From Podospora pseudoanserina (taxonomy: Eukaryota > Ascomycota > Sordariomycetes > Sordariales > Podosporaceae), in NCBI RefSeq assembly GCF_035222485.1, contig NC_085924.1, positions 3,720,001 through 3,784,000 of the forward strand: a DNA stretch of 64,000 bases, given 5' to 3'. This document shows positions 1 to 13,654 of the stretch, piece after piece (position 1 is the stretch's first letter; every line of letters starts with the position of its first letter). The position numbers and the translations under genes were made by a program. The notes under the pieces are model-generated. The model did not search any database and was not told the DNA's origin. It worked only from the letters and a program-made list of their open reading frames with translations.

Positions 1-1095
1 GGTTGTGGGGGCCGCCCTGGTGCCCGGGGAAGACGGAGAAGTTGATCTTGTCCTCGAGGTCGTAGAGGGTTTCCTTGCCAGTCTTGGCATCAACGGAGCG
101 GACGCCCTTGCGGAAGAAGATCATGGCACCACGGGGACCACGGAGGGACTTGTGAGTGGTGGTGGTGACGACATCGGCATACTCGAAAGGAGTGGGGATG
201 ACGCCGGAGGCAACGAGACCAGAGATGTGGGCAATATCGACAACGAGGTAGGCACCAACCGAGTCGGCAATCTTGCGCATGCGCTCGTAGTCGATGAGGC
301 GGCAGTAGGCCGAAGTACCGGCGACGAGGATCTTGGGGCGGAAGAGCTGAGCGTTCTTCTCGAGCTGGTCGTAGTCAATGATGCCAGTGTCAAGGTTGAC
401 ACGGTAGGGCATGGTCTCGAAGTAGGTGGAGACAGCAGAGATCCTAGGGAGGCCCATGTTAGCTCTCTGTGGGGTAATGAAGATCCGGGGAAAGCTGGGA
501 AATGCTTACTTGCGCTGGGGGGTCTGGTAACCGTGGCTCAGATGGCCACCGTGGGGGAGGTCGAGACCCATGAGTCTGCCGTGAGGAGGCATGATGGCCT
601 GGTAGACCTGGAGGTTGGCAGGGCTGCCGCTCAAGCACTGAACGTTGACACCCCACTTCGCGGGGTCGAGGTGGAAGGCCTCAAGGGCACGCTTCTGGCA
701 GAGAAGCTCGATCTCGTCGATGTGCTGGTTGCCGCCATAGTAACGAGCGCCGGGGAGACCCTCAGAGTACTTGTTGGACATGGGGGAGCCGAGGGCATCG
801 AAAACGGCGCGGGAGGTGACGTTCTCGGAGGCGATGAGGATGATGGACTCGCGCTGACGCTGGATCTCGTGCTTCTGTAGGAAGGGTCAATGCTGCTGTT
901 CCGGCCATGTATCGAGGCTATTCAATTCCAACGGAGGCGTACCATGATCTCAGCGACCTCGGGGTCAGAGTCCACGAGGGACTTCTCGAGGAGCTAGAGG
1001 CGGTGAGTCAGTATGTGAGGTCTTCATCATGGGAATAGAGTCTGTTTACGAACCTGCTTGTGCTCCTCGGAGAGGGCGTATGTGCTGGAGGCCAT
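1..1095 (-). CDS. Serine hydroxymethyltransferase, cytosolic (5' part; 3' end outside window)
   Basis: This PLP enzyme interconverts serine and glycine and loads one-carbon units onto tetrahydrofolate. Exons read on the minus strand are 1095-1054, 993-943, 874-510 and 443 to the window edge. The joins are in frame and each intron begins GT and ends AG. The protein starts [14 protein letters not shown] and contains the family's substrate-binding stretch ([27 protein letters not shown]) and the PLP-lysine motif [13 protein letters not shown] near residue 240. There is no mitochondrial presequence before the conserved core, so the cytosolic isoform is inferred. Codons end mostly in C, typical of strongly expressed fungal genes. 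The C-terminal domain lies beyond base 1. Family identity is very secure; the cytosolic assignment rests only on the missing leader. Confidence 0.95.
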
Positions 1096-2846
1096 TGTGT
1101 CTTGTGTGTAAGTCGGATAACTTGGGGGATGATGGTAGGAATTGAGTTTGGTGATGAGGAAAAAAGAAGAGAAAAAAGTTTGAGAGTGAGACGAGGATTC
1201 ACAGGGTCTTTGTCTTTCTTTGGCGGGGGGCCGTCTGGAGGGGGGATCGGAGGGAGGAAAGAAAAATTTGGGAACCCCCACTTCGTGACTGAGCATCAGT
1301 TGCGGAGCTTTGCTGCGGAAAGGAGGGGCAACAGGGGCGTTTGGAGGGGCTTCGGTTGGGACCTCACGGACCTGCAACACCCAGCCAGTGTCATGCCAAG
1401 CTCATCATGCATCTATCGAAGTCTACCATGACCGAATCGGTCATATTCGGCCACTTTTCCACAGCGATCTCGGTCCTCTGTTCCTGATGTTTGAAGGTGG
1501 AGGTTATCTTGGGAGTCTTGGCCATCTCTCTATAAGACTTTTACGATGGAACTGTAGCTAGGTATGTATTCTGGACACTACTACAGACGCCAATTCGATG
1601 TGGTATCGCACTATGCGGTCACCCACTTCAGAGAGATCTACGCACCACACCGCATGCACCGACAGACCGACCGTCCCGACGTCGCTACACTGGAATGTCT
1701 GTCGTGAGTCTGGCCCGGGATCGGGACCGGAAAATCGGATCAAGGTGGAGTTGCGTGCCGATATCTCGATCCGAACAGTTGGGAGTCATTGGCTGTCTCT
1801 GACTTACACCGGTGAACCTGGGAATGGATAACGCGTCATCTTGCCATAACCCGCTTGTAATCTGATATAGGGGGGGAGTGAAGTCTCTCTTTTAAGAGGG
1901 CGTCGCGGCTTATCGATAATTTTTATACTCCCATCTTTTATTTTCATTGTTCATAAAGCCTCAAACTCGCAAACTCTACACCGGAAAGCCTGCTTTTCAG
2001 ACTCTTCGAGCTGACCTCTCAGTGGATTGAGCGCCAATCAGACCAGGGTGCCATCAAGGTTCTTGCCGCGGCTCACCATGGCGAATGCCATCCATCAATT
2101 CAACAATCCATTCAACGACACACCGGCTGATGGCTTCAAAGAATGATGTGCGCTCGGGAGCCTGTTCGACAGGTCACGGGATCGACTATTAGATGAGGCG
2201 GACAGGTCGGACAGGCGGACTGGGTGGACAGTTCTGCACAGATGGGCTGGCTATTGCTGGCTGTATGGTAATGGAATCCCCGGAAGCGAGAGTCACAGTT
2301 GGATGAAACGGTCAGCCAAGGTTCCCAAACGACCTGCGTGATCAATCCGCCCAATCGTTGCCATGGTTGCCGTACAATACCACTGTAATTACGATACATC
2401 TTGTGCCTGGCCGCTGCTTCCCCGCGCCAAGACGTCATGAGGCAGGGGAGACCACACGCAAGCGGAGGTATCACGATACCCGATACGGTTACTCTGTATT
2501 TCTCACCGGCCCGTCCGTCGTCAGCAGCGCCACCCTGCCTCTCTGTCTGCCGCCTGCCACAACAAGCCAAGGCTGCGTGGCCAGCCAAGCAGCACCCCCA
2601 GGCCCCAGGGCCACCCCAGACCCAGCAACCTTCGTCACCGTTAACCTCTCCCCATCCATCTCCAACTGACTTGCTCCAACTCTCTTTCTCCTCCCTCCCC
2701 CCTTCCATTTAACATCAGTCTTTTGACTGCATCCATTTTCCATCAACACCATCGCCCACAAACCTACCTCCACACCTGACCGACCCGACGCTCTCTTATC
2801 ACCACCGTCTCTCTTTTCCCGCAACCCGCTTATCGGACTGCCCAAC
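1096..2846. other. Divergent intergenic region between SHMT and PEP4
   Basis: About 1.75 kb separate the start codons of two divergent, probably highly expressed genes, so this stretch should hold both promoters and leaders. Just upstream of PEP4 (about 2630-2846) the plus strand is pyrimidine-rich (CTCC/TCTC runs), a common fungal core-promoter and leader composition. No protein with recognisable domains, tRNA or repeat was found; open frames here are short and compositionally random. Confidence 0.6.
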
Positions 2847-4174
<1,328 letters not shown>

Positions 4175-5218
4175 TACAAGCCACGGAAGTCGCTTTCCAT
4201 CGACGACCCGGCCAGGAGAAAGAAGAAGAAGGGCGGGAGACCGTGATGACAGGATGCCAGGATGGGATGGGATGGGATGGGATGGGATGAACAGCGCAGG
4301 GATCGGAGTTGGTTTCATTTTGTTTTTGTTTTTTTGCGGTTGTGGCTTTGGTTTGATCAGTTTGTATTTTTGCTGTTTTTGTCGTTTCCGGAGTTGGCAC
4401 AACACAAATCATCATCAATCAGTAATGCGGCGGATGGAAACTGTACCTTACACGTCCAAAGCAACAAATTGCGCACAGAGTAGTGTTTTCCTTGTGTAAA
4501 GTAATTATGGGATAGCAATCCAGTAAAACATATTACTGCATTATTTTTACTTTACTTTACTCGGGAGTGTACTGTGCTCCGTACTTCCGTAGTTATGCTG
4601 TGCTCCGTGTCATCCATCTGTCTGATGCTGCGACAGATGCAGCCAAATGCCAAATGCAGAGTGCAGTGCTGGGCAGCAGGGGCTGGGGGGAAGGGGGTGG
4701 CTGGTCACGTGCCGACCTGAGGGAAAAGTGCTCCACAGACTGGACGGAAGGGGACTAGTGTGGATAAGCCTCGCGCTGGCTTTTCGTAAACCAGTCCTCG
4801 GGGGTTGAGTTTGAACGACGGCCCTCCGCCATCACTCCTCAGCCCTTCGCAGCCTGCAACAGACAAAAAATAGCCATCGGATGCCGAGTGCCGCCCCAAG
4901 TCTGACTTGAAATCCAAAGGGCACCCCTTTCCCCATCCCGTGCTCCTGTTTTGGATGAATTTGGCCCGTTGAGAGCGCGCCCGTGGTGCAGACGACAAAA
5001 GAGGCTGCTTGCTGAGGGTACCGAGTAAGCTGCTTGCTTTGCTGCCGCTTGGTGCTGCTGCTGCTCTCCCTTTCGCGAACAGGAACACGCGAATCGCGCG
5101 ACAACTTGCAACCCACGCAGCTAAAAATTCACCCACCTTTTTTTTTGCACACGGCCAACCATCCCACCTCCCGGGGGTCCATCACCACCTCGACGGGTCT
5201 ACTCATTCCCCGCCAACC
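4175..5218. other. Intergenic region with PEP4 3' end and next gene's leader
   Basis: This stretch holds the PEP4 3' untranslated region, including a GATGG pentamer tract and a T-rich stretch at about 4315-4390, and the promoter of the next gene. A TTTAC-type short repeat lies near 4548-4562. No gene was recognised. Confidence 0.5.
4261..4290. repeat. Pentanucleotide microsatellite (GATGG)6
   Basis: Six consecutive GATGG units, the last ending GATGA, lie in the probable 3' UTR of the PEP4 gene about 90 bp after its stop codon. Confidence 0.9.
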
Positions 5219-8200
5219 ATGGCTACGCCCGACGTCGCCGCGCCGAGTGTCAACGGCGTCGCAGCTTCGTCGCGTGCAGACTCGCCCGCAGACTCAATTA
5301 ATTCCTCCACCAAGCGGAAACGCGATGCGAACGACGACCAGCAGGACCACAACGACAAGAATTCCAAGCCCCAGGTGAACGGCCTCCAAAAGTGCCACGA
5401 TGATCAATCCCTCATTCGCGACTTTTTTGATGTTTTACAAAGGTATGCGCTCTCTTGCCTTGTATCAATTGCTGTGCCTTCATGACAGCACCGTTGCTTC
5501 GCATCTCTGCCCTTGGCTACCCTGGACCACTGACCTCATTCCCATCAGCCACGACAAGACCACTCCAGCCATCCTCAAGCGCCATCTCCAAGTTCCCGCC
5601 CCCGACGGTGAGCCCTCCCTCAAAAGAGCCAAATCCGAGGAAGACGAGCCGACCACCATTGCCGACAAGGTGTCACAGGGGGCCTACCGAATTCTCGACG
5701 ACCTGATGTGCGATCTCACCAAGGCGGTAGAAGACCAGGTGAAGGAACTCAAGATTGAAGATGGTGCTGCCAACGGGGACGTCATCAGCCAGACGAAATC
5801 CTTCAAAGCCGCGGCTTTGGAGCTGTACCGACGAGAGCTGTCGTACCCCAAATTGCCCCAATCTTTACCGGCGGTGCGACCTGGCCAAAAGGAAACAGGA
5901 TCTGAGGGTAGCTTGGTCTTGTCGACGTTTGGTCAAGCCCCGAATTTAAGGCCACTTTTTACCAGTCTGCAACATCCTGCTTCACCCGATGGAGTCGTCA
6001 AGCCCTTGGGAGACGGGCAGTTGCCCAATGGAGTTACTGCGACCAAGATTTACCCAGACGTGTGTGCGGCCAGCGACAAGAATGCCCGTTCGCTGACACT
6101 AGGAGAGCTGTTCCCTTCCCCAAGAAACCTGCCACCTCTGCAACCACCAAAGGCGCCCAAGAACACCACTAAGAGCAATGTTCTTACCTTTTACCACCCC
6201 GAGCTTACCGAGAAATCCAAGTATCGTTCTGGCACTTATTTTTCCCAGCCCCTCTCCACTGGACACTGGCTGGATTACAGCAACGCGACACCGGCCATTC
6301 ACGCCAAAACCAAGCAGCGCGAACGAGCCCAGAGCTTGGCAGGAGTCAAGCCTTCATCAGTTGAGCTGGAACTGTCGGAAATGGAAGCGCTTTTTCGAGG
6401 CGCCTTCTCCAGCTTCGCCCCGAGCAAAGATGACTCGGCTGCGATTGTGCCTTCGAGCCTCATCAGCCGGATTTGGTGGCAGCGGGTTGGTCGACGAAAC
6501 TTTGAAAAGATGAACGAGGAGGCGTTCGATGAGAAGGAAGAGGAGAATGCTGTCGATCCCGCTTTGGTAACCGAGATTGACGATGATTTGGTCAAGGAAG
6601 CCATTGAGAATTGGGATTCTGTGGTTGTTGACCCTACTTTGGATGAGGTACTCGGAAAGAGGTCGGATGGGGAGAAGGAGGTGGAGGACCTTCTCGACGA
6701 GGTGACTGACATGATTGAAACACTATCCTCTTTCCAGCGGAACCGCAACCTGACTGTACCGACCAGTCAAGACCGGTACTCAGCCGACCCCAACAATGGC
6801 GATATGCTGCGCAACGGCAACGCCTCGCAACAGCCAAGTGAGGAGGAAATGATGACGTATGAAACGCTCAAGGCACAGCTTGCCTTGATCATCCAGAGCC
6901 TGCCTCCCTACGCCGTCGCTCGTCTCAACTCGGACAGGTTGGAAGAGCTGGCTGTCAGCACCAAGATTGAGGTTCGGTCAGATGACTACAGGGGTGTCAT
7001 GGAGGAGGATGAACCAGCACGCCTTGCGCGACAGGCCGCTCAAGCTGCAACAAACGCCGTCCAGCGCCAGGCGCACAGGACCCCGAGCGTTTCTTCCGCC
7101 ACATATGGCAACCACCAATATCCCGGTCAGTTCCAACCGTCGGCCCGTCCCATCGCCAACGCGCAGCACTTTCCACAAACACCGGTTCGGCCTCAGCAGA
7201 ACATGTTCCCGCGGGCCCCGTCTACCGTCCCGATCCCGCAGCCGCATCACCAAGTCCAACCCCGCCAACCCCCCCCTACCCAGTACAGGCCAGCACCGGG
7301 GCCGCAAATGTATGCACCGCAGCTTGCCAAGGCCCAAGGGCCCTATGGCCATTCTGGTGTTCCTCAGCCCTACGTCAACAGTCCCACGCAGCAACGGATG
7401 CCACAACCGCCGCCGCCACCTCATTCTAACTATATGGGGCAACAAGGCGCACCTCGTTATCCCCAACAGGGTTACCAGCAAAGCTTTCCCCAGCATCAGC
7501 AGATTCACCCCCAACATCAACAGCACCCGCAACATCAGCAGGTGCCACACCACCAGCCGCTGGCTCAACATCCACCGCAGCACCCACATAACCCGCAGCA
7601 CCCGCCACAACATGGGCAGCAGGCGCCTTTCCCAGCCTACGCTAATGGCGGACCTATGCAGCGGACTATTTCTCCGCAGATTCCACAACAGAACCCATAT
7701 GGACAATCGCCAAACCCGCCGCAACAGCATCAGCAACTACCCCATGGGCGCCCACCTTATGGACCTGGTACTCCTGGGATGCCGCCCAACAACGTGCAGC
7801 AGCGCGGGCCTTATCCTGCCTCGCCAAACATGATGCAAGGGGGCAACAGACCGTCTTCGAGCCTTACTGGCTTTGCAACCGTTATGCCCGAGGTACAGCA
7901 GCGCCAGGTCATGGAGCAAGCTCGCGCCAGAGCGGATGCGGAGCAGCGTGTGAGTGGACACATGGGCAAGGTTGCTCAAGGCGAAGTTGTGGGCTTGGCA
8001 GGGATTGGTCTCGGTGGGCAGATGGACGTCCATAAGATGGCAGCCGCCAACAAGATGCAAATAGGCAACAACGGGGCGTCACCAGGGCTCAAGATGGCCA
8101 TGCACCAACCAAGTCCGACACCTCCCATGAATGGCACACAGACACCGGTGCCCGTACCGCATGTTCCCAGCCCGATGCAGGGCGTTGTTCCAACCCCGAG

Positions 8201-8243
8201 CCCCGGACCTCAGGGGCCCTTTGTCAAGCCGACCATGCCTTGA
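5219..8243 (+). CDS. Unrecognised fungal protein with Gln/Pro/His-rich C-terminal half, probably nuclear
   Basis: Exons 5219-5442 and 5549-8243 encode 972 aa; the join restores [19 protein letters not shown] in frame and the intron has a GTATGC donor. I do not recognise a named family. The N-terminus is basic and contains KRKRD, a plausible nuclear localisation signal. It is followed by a mixed helical region (about 55-200) and a conserved-looking block around 250-430 ([20 protein letters not shown], then [17 protein letters not shown]). The remaining 400 residues are low-complexity, rich in Q, P, H and N (Q/H-dense at about 7440-7620), as in many transcription or chromatin co-regulators. The start is the first in-frame ATG. 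A role in transcription is inference from composition only. Confidence 0.8.
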
Positions 8244-8383
8244 AAGTGTTCACCAAGGGTATAAACAATCGAAAGAAGTATATGCCTCTATCCACATGGA
8301 AAAAAGCATTTGATGGATGGGTTCCCAGAAGTGGTGTATAAAAGGGGAAAGCAAGAGAGAGAGAGAACGTTCTCAATGATGTA

Positions 8384-8472
8384 ATGGATGGATGGATGGA
8401 TGGATGGATGGATGGATGGATGGATGGATGGATGGATGGATGGATGGATGGATGGATGGATGGATGGATGGG
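8384..8472. repeat. Tetranucleotide microsatellite (ATGG)22
   Basis: About 22 perfect tandem copies of ATGG/GGAT, 89 bp without interruption, lie 140 bp after the stop codon at 8243. The perfect array implies recent expansion; such tracts are usually length-polymorphic. It would fall in a 3' UTR or just beyond it. Confidence 0.97.
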
Positions 8473-9503
8473 AAATAGATAACCACGAGGAAAGATGGGG
8501 CTCGGAGAACGGGAAGTGTAATATCATATTCTTATTTTCTGTTTCTTTTCGTAGGGAGGGGCAGGAAAGCGACAGGCAGGAAAGGTTTTTTTCAAGTCGG
8601 AACAATATCGGGCTTTTCTTGTGTGCTTTTCTTCTCACCTTGATTTTGTTTCTGTTAGCGGACAGGGCAAGAGGCAGCGGCGTTTTGAAAAAAGACTTTT
8701 GAGTTGTTCATGAGCGGAAACTGGCACTGCCTTGGTTCAAAAGGGAGGGTGGTTTGTTTTATCTAAAGACAATGCATTATTATTTATGATACTGTTAAAA
8801 GGGGTAGTTGTTGGATGTATGGGTGGTAAGATCTTTTGTTGCTTGAGTTGAATTGCCCAATCAAGAGCTGTCTAATAATACAACTTACAACTTGGGCAGT
8901 TGAACAGATGCCAAAGAATTGAGTCTATCTGGCACATGTCCTGAAAGACTCCAACATGATGAGTCAAAATCTCTATCCCACCAATGGCGTGCTCCTTGCC
9001 AATGTTCGCGTTGAACGCCTCTCAAAATCTGGAATGCCAGTCCTTGATATCGTGAAATCGGATATATGCATACATCTGCGTTGTCCCCTGCTCGAGACTG
9101 CCTTTTATATTTCCACCACCTCAATGAACCCTTCAACATGTCGAAATCCCACTCCCCAAAACATTCCAGCTTCGGATCTTTATTTTGTCCTTCATTGATC
9201 AATCTGTTACCTCCAGGACATCACCAACAGCCATATCTTCGTCAACCAGTGTCATGCATCTACCCCGATATTGAAACCCCAAAGCACGCCATCAGCCCCC
9301 TGTCCTCGCCTGCCAGTTCAGGTTCCCCACACTCTCTCTCACTCAGGTCCTCCACAGTTCGTTTACCCCAAGGTACAGAATAGATACAACGACCCCACAC
9401 CCCACCACCACGTCTTATAAACGGCCACGAACCCGAGACCGGCCCTTTTTTATTTTCTGGGAAAGATAACACACCCCCATTGTGATTTTGGCAGGGCCGG
9501 ACG

Positions 9504-9535
9504 GTTGTCGTTGTTGTTGTTGTTGTTGTCGTTGT
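9504..9535. repeat. GTT/GTC trinucleotide repeat in leader of carrier gene
   Basis: About ten GTT units with two GTC variants lie in the presumed 5' leader, 64 bp upstream of the carrier start codon at 9599. Confidence 0.85.
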
Positions 9536-9598
9536 AGAGAGCCTCTTCTTCTTTTTTTCTTTTCTTCTCCTTTTCCAACAAGTTCAGACTTCATAAAG

Positions 9599-10607
9599 AT
9601 GGCCGCCCCAACAACCCCCCAAGACCTCGCCCTCCCCGAACCTGCCCCCTCAAGCGGCGGCGCATCCCAGACATTCAAAGATCTGTTTTCCGGCGCAGCA
9701 GGCGGAATCGCTCAGGTCCTGATCGGTAATGAACCCCCCTTCATAATTCAACAACTCTTTTTTTCTATCCATCCCCGTACTAACCTGTTGTTGTTTACTC
9801 AAGGCCAACCCTTCGACATAGTCAAAGTCCGCCTCCAAACCTCCACCCTCTACCCCTCCGCCCTCGCCGCCGCAACCTCAATCTACACGACCGAAGGCCC
9901 CCTAGCCTTCTACAAAGGAACCCTCACCCCCCTCCTCGGCATCGGCGCCTGCGTCTCAATCCAGTTCGGCGCCTTCCACTACGCCCGCCGCCACCTCGAA
10001 TCCTCCCTCCCCCTCCCAATCCCAACTCTCATACTCCCAATACTATTCCGCCGGCGCCTTCGCCGGAGTAGCAAACTCGGTCCTCTCCGGCCCCATCGAA
10101 CACGTCCGCATCCGCCTGCAAACCCAACCCCACGGCCCGGCACGTCTCTACTCCGGCCCGCTCGACTGCGTCAGACAGCTCGTCCGCCAGGGGGGGTTTA
10201 CCCACGGCCTCTATCGCGGACAGGCGGTCACTTTGATCAGAGAAGCGCAGGCGTACGGGCTGTGGTTCTTGTCGTTTGAGTGGCTCATGAATTCGGACGC
10301 GAAGCGCAACAGCGTCGACCGTAAGGAAATCCCGAGCTGGAAGGTGGCGCTGTATGGTGGGCTTGCCGGGGAGGCGCTGTGGTTGGGGAGTTACCCGTTT
10401 GATGTCGTCAAGTCAAAGATGCAGACCGACGGGTTTGGACAGGGGCAGCAGAGGTATAGGAATATGAGGCATTGTTTCGCGCAGGTTTGGAGGCAGGAGG
10501 GGATGAGGGGGTTTTGGAAGGGCTTGGGGCCGACGCTGCTGAGGGCCATGCCTGTCAGTGCGGGGACGTTTGCCGTGGTGGAGATGACGATGAGGGCTAT
10601 TAACTAG
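9599..10607 (+). CDS. Mitochondrial carrier (SLC25 family, Ymc1-like), reading frame interrupted once
   Basis: This is an inner-membrane solute carrier with three tandem repeats, each marked by the family signature: PFDIVKVRLQ, PIEHVRIRLQ and PFDVVKSKMQ. Exon 1 is 9599-9725 and exon 2 starts at 9804 (the join gives GQPFD). The last repeat, with WLGSYPFDVVKSKMQTDGFG and the ending FAVVEMTMRAIN, resembles the Ymc1/Ymc2 and carnitine-carrier branch; the substrate is unknown. The frame changes between about 10003 and 10017 inside a C-rich stretch: upstream reads ...YARRHLESS, downstream reads SQLSYSQYYSAGAFAG, and both sides are well-conserved carrier sequence. No GT...AG intron fits in between. 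A one-base sequencing or assembly error in the C run is the simplest explanation; a recent mutation is the alternative. Confidence 0.85.
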
Positions 10608-10823
10608 ATGAAAGACAAGAGGAGAGGGGAGTGATGGGAATGCTCCTCAACGGGCTTGGATCCACCACGTCAAGGAGTTGGGGAGTCTTCAACGAAAGCG
10701 AATGTATTGCATGTTGGTCGGGATATTGTACACCAAAAGGGTCGGATGATATCCATTTGATTTTGATTTTTTTTCCCCCTTCTCTAGATTTCTAGCCAAA
10801 TGAAGCGATTTGTTCTTCTATTC

Positions 10824-13242
10824 CTACTCGGCATTCTCAACCCTCCTCCCCAAAATCTGCCTCGCATTCGCAGCCGTCAAGCCACCATCCGCAACCCCGA
10901 CCTCCTCCAGCATCTTCTTCGCCTCGGTATTGTCTGTGTAAACCATGTCTGTGGCCTTCTTCAACGTCATTCCTTCTCCCTCGAGCGGCAAATTCAACAA
11001 CCTGACCGCATCACTCAAGCTCCCCAAGGCATTCGACCCATCGGGGATATACCTCTCCACCACCCCCTCAATCGCGGCCAGATCCCTCGCAAACTGTGCT
11101 GCGCCTGAAGCGGTGAACTTGTGCGACATTAGCACCTCCGTCCAGAGAATATCATTCAGCTTCTCCAGCGCCTGCCGCCAAACCCTGCGGAAGGCAGCGG
11201 TCCCCAGTGCCCGGGAGAGGAAGTCGAGGTCTCGTTTGAGGATACGGAGTGGTTCATCTAGTTCTGCCGTGATGGCTAGATTATCAACCTCGTCCGAGAT
11301 GGTGGTCCACTGTGCGCGGTGGAGGTAGGCTCTGAAGATTTTGTGGTGAGAGCTGGCTAGTGCTTCCGACAAGAGCTTTTGGGCGGTTTGCCTTCTCGCG
11401 CTGTAGGCGGCGATGGTCTCGTCAAAGAGGACGCCATTGTCATTGTCTTCTGTGCCGACAACAGCCGAGGTGCGGTTCCGGACGTGGTCGTAGCTCATGC
11501 CGCCGGCGAGGTTGCTTTGGTCTTCGGTAACCTTAGCGCGGCTTTGGAGTTGTTCCCACATGGTGATGAAGAACTTTTTGCCTATTAGCTTTTTTCGGGG
11601 GTGAAAAAAAGAAAAAGGAAAAAAAAATAAAAAAGGGAGGGGGAAAGAATACCTCTTCGTTGCTCCAATCTTTCAGCGCATTCACCACATGATCCGCACT
11701 CCCATAGACCTTACACAACGTCTCCAAAGCCCCCGTCCCCTCCAACGCAGCAATCTGCTCCTTCGTCACCCCAAACGCCCTCCCTACCGTAGACGTAATG
11801 CTCAAATACGCCTCCAGCGTCCCCCTCAAGTGGTCATGATACTCATCCAGAATAGTAAGCTGGATATCAATCAGAAACCTCAACTTGTGCGAAAACCTCC
11901 TCACCCTCTCATACTGCGTCGTGACGCTCTTCAACAGATCCGTCACCCTCACCGCCGCAAACGTCGGCTTCGTCTTCCCCGCCCCAGCAAAATCATAGTC
12001 GATCATCCTCGCATCCTGAGTCTTCATGATACCCTGGTATCTCTCGAGCGCAAACTGTTTTTCGGCTTCCAACCAAGTTCTAAAGTGATCTTGCAGAACT
12101 TCCGAAGTCAAACCCCCCCATCCCTCCTCCACATCATCATCCCCCCCATCATACGCGAACCCTCCCCTCAACGTCTCATCAAAACTCATGAGCTGCCCCA
12201 TCAAGCTGCTCAAAAACGCCGCATCCCCCCTCGTAGCCTCAAGCGTATCCCTCACCTTCTCCCTCACCACCGGCAACATGGCCGTAATAAACCCACACAC
12301 CGGATCCATATACACCATCCTTTCTCTCACCCCCGTCTCGGCAAACCTCGCCGCCAACACCCCGCCAAAATTATCCCTCAGGAAATCCTCCCATTTCTCC
12401 AGCAAGGCAGTAAACCAAGGGAAACAATGCGCCCCAATCGCCTGCGGCGCACTGGTGGGTTTATCACTCATAAAATGAAACCTAAACTCCTTGACAAAAA
12501 TCTGGGCCATGACCTCAAACGGTAAAAGGGTAACCACGGTCGGTGAGTAGAGAACTTCAGGTACCTGAAGATCAATCAGCTTCTCAAAACAGCCAAGCCA
12601 TTCCTCATCCACTTCTGCATTGTCGGGATCAACGTTGGGCCATTTCCTAGCTTTGAGGACCGCTTCCAGCTCGGCGGACATGGTGGCTTTCATCTCGTCC
12701 CATAACGTCTCTGTGACTCCCTCGACAAAGTTAACCAGATGCACCGCTGCCCCGTCTGCATTGTTTTGCAGCTCCTTGAGTCTAAGACAGAGCTGCTTGA
12801 GCTTGGTGTACGGCTCCAACGCCTGCTTGGGAGACTCGGGGAGGTGCGATCGGGCTTCCTGGCGGAGTTTGGCCACGTCTTGGAGGAGGAGGAGGTATTT
12901 GTAGGCTAGGTCCACCTTGCGGAGCTGTCCCATCGGTGCCTCGAGGCGTTTGATTGCTTCGTCGGGGGCGTCGGAGGAGGCGATGATCTGGAGGCGGACG
13001 TCGATGGAGGATTGGAGGCTTTGGAACTCGTCTATTTGGGCCATGAGGGCGTTTTGGCGGTCGGATTCCGACTGCCTGGCCTGGGCGAGGGCGGCGGTGG
13101 CGTCGTCGAGTTGGGATTGGAGCTGGGAGCGTTGGTGTTCAACCGAGGAGAGGAGGGTGTCGAGGTGATCGAAGTCGGTGGTGGATTGGAGCTTGTCGTC
13201 GAGGTAGTCCTCGAGGCGGATGTCGTGTTCCATGGTCGTCAT
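10824..13242 (-). CDS. tip20: RINT1/TIP20-family vesicle-tethering protein (Dsl1 complex)
   Basis: Tip20 is part of the Dsl1 complex, which tethers Golgi-derived COPI vesicles at the ER. Exons on the minus strand are 13242-11653 and 11573-10824, giving about 779 aa, close to human RINT1. The N-terminus is a coiled coil (about 15-75). The middle has the family features HCFPWFTALLEKWEDFL and HKLRFLIDIQLTILDEYHDHL, and the junction segment ALKDWSNEE/FFITMWEQLQ matches the RINT1 'W..D..FF..LW' region. The intron acceptor is unusual: CTAATAG is followed nine bases later by AAAAAG, and only the latter preserves the frame. Start: MTTM at 13242; the second ATG (13233) is equally possible. The family call rests on these motifs, with COG-type tethers as the main alternative. 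Confidence 0.8.
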
Positions 13243-13639
13243 GGTTGCCGGAAGAGACGTCAGAGCTGTCGTCGTTATAGAGAGATGTTAGGTTGGGTAG
13301 GAAAGTGAGAAGCTCAAGGCTGTTCAGGGTGACATGTCCTGAGCTTGGATGGCAGGTGGGGGAGGTGGAGCTTGGTGATGTGGTCGCAGCTCCCAACGGC
13401 GGGCGTATTTTACAGAACCTGGCGTAATTACATCCGATAATACCCCGCCGTGACGACATTAATTGCCATTTGCCGGCCGGGATTTTCGAGGCCGAGAACT
13501 TCCCCCGAAGCTGCCGTCCGAAAATAAAATCTTGGGATTTCTCCCTGGACCCTGTTTTCCTTTTTTCTCTAGGTCCGAGGGCTACTCGGCAGCACGTATC
13601 CCACCACCATTCCAATTGGCTCCTCAGTCAATCCCCTCA

Positions 13640-13654
13640 ATGGCCCCAACATGA
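13640..13654 (+). promoter_or_regulatory. Five-codon upstream ORF whose stop overlaps the main start (ATGA)
   Basis: ATG GCC CCA ACA TGA sits directly before the DUF155 gene. Its TGA overlaps the main ATG as ATGA, a geometry that would favour termination followed by re-initiation. Ribosomes scanning from the cap meet the upstream ATG first, so it may dampen or condition translation. The arrangement is directly visible; the regulatory effect is inference. Confidence 0.45.

Larger units (their letters stand above)
8244..9598. other. Intergenic region with long tetranucleotide repeat
   Basis: This stretch contains the 3' end of the preceding gene, a GA-rich run (about 8353-8366), a long GGAT repeat and the leader of the carrier gene downstream. 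No supported gene was found. Confidence 0.5.

Noticed and set aside
5-880. 291-codon frame on the plus strand at the window start
   Set aside because: It is antisense to SHMT, whose exons and PLP motif are unambiguous.
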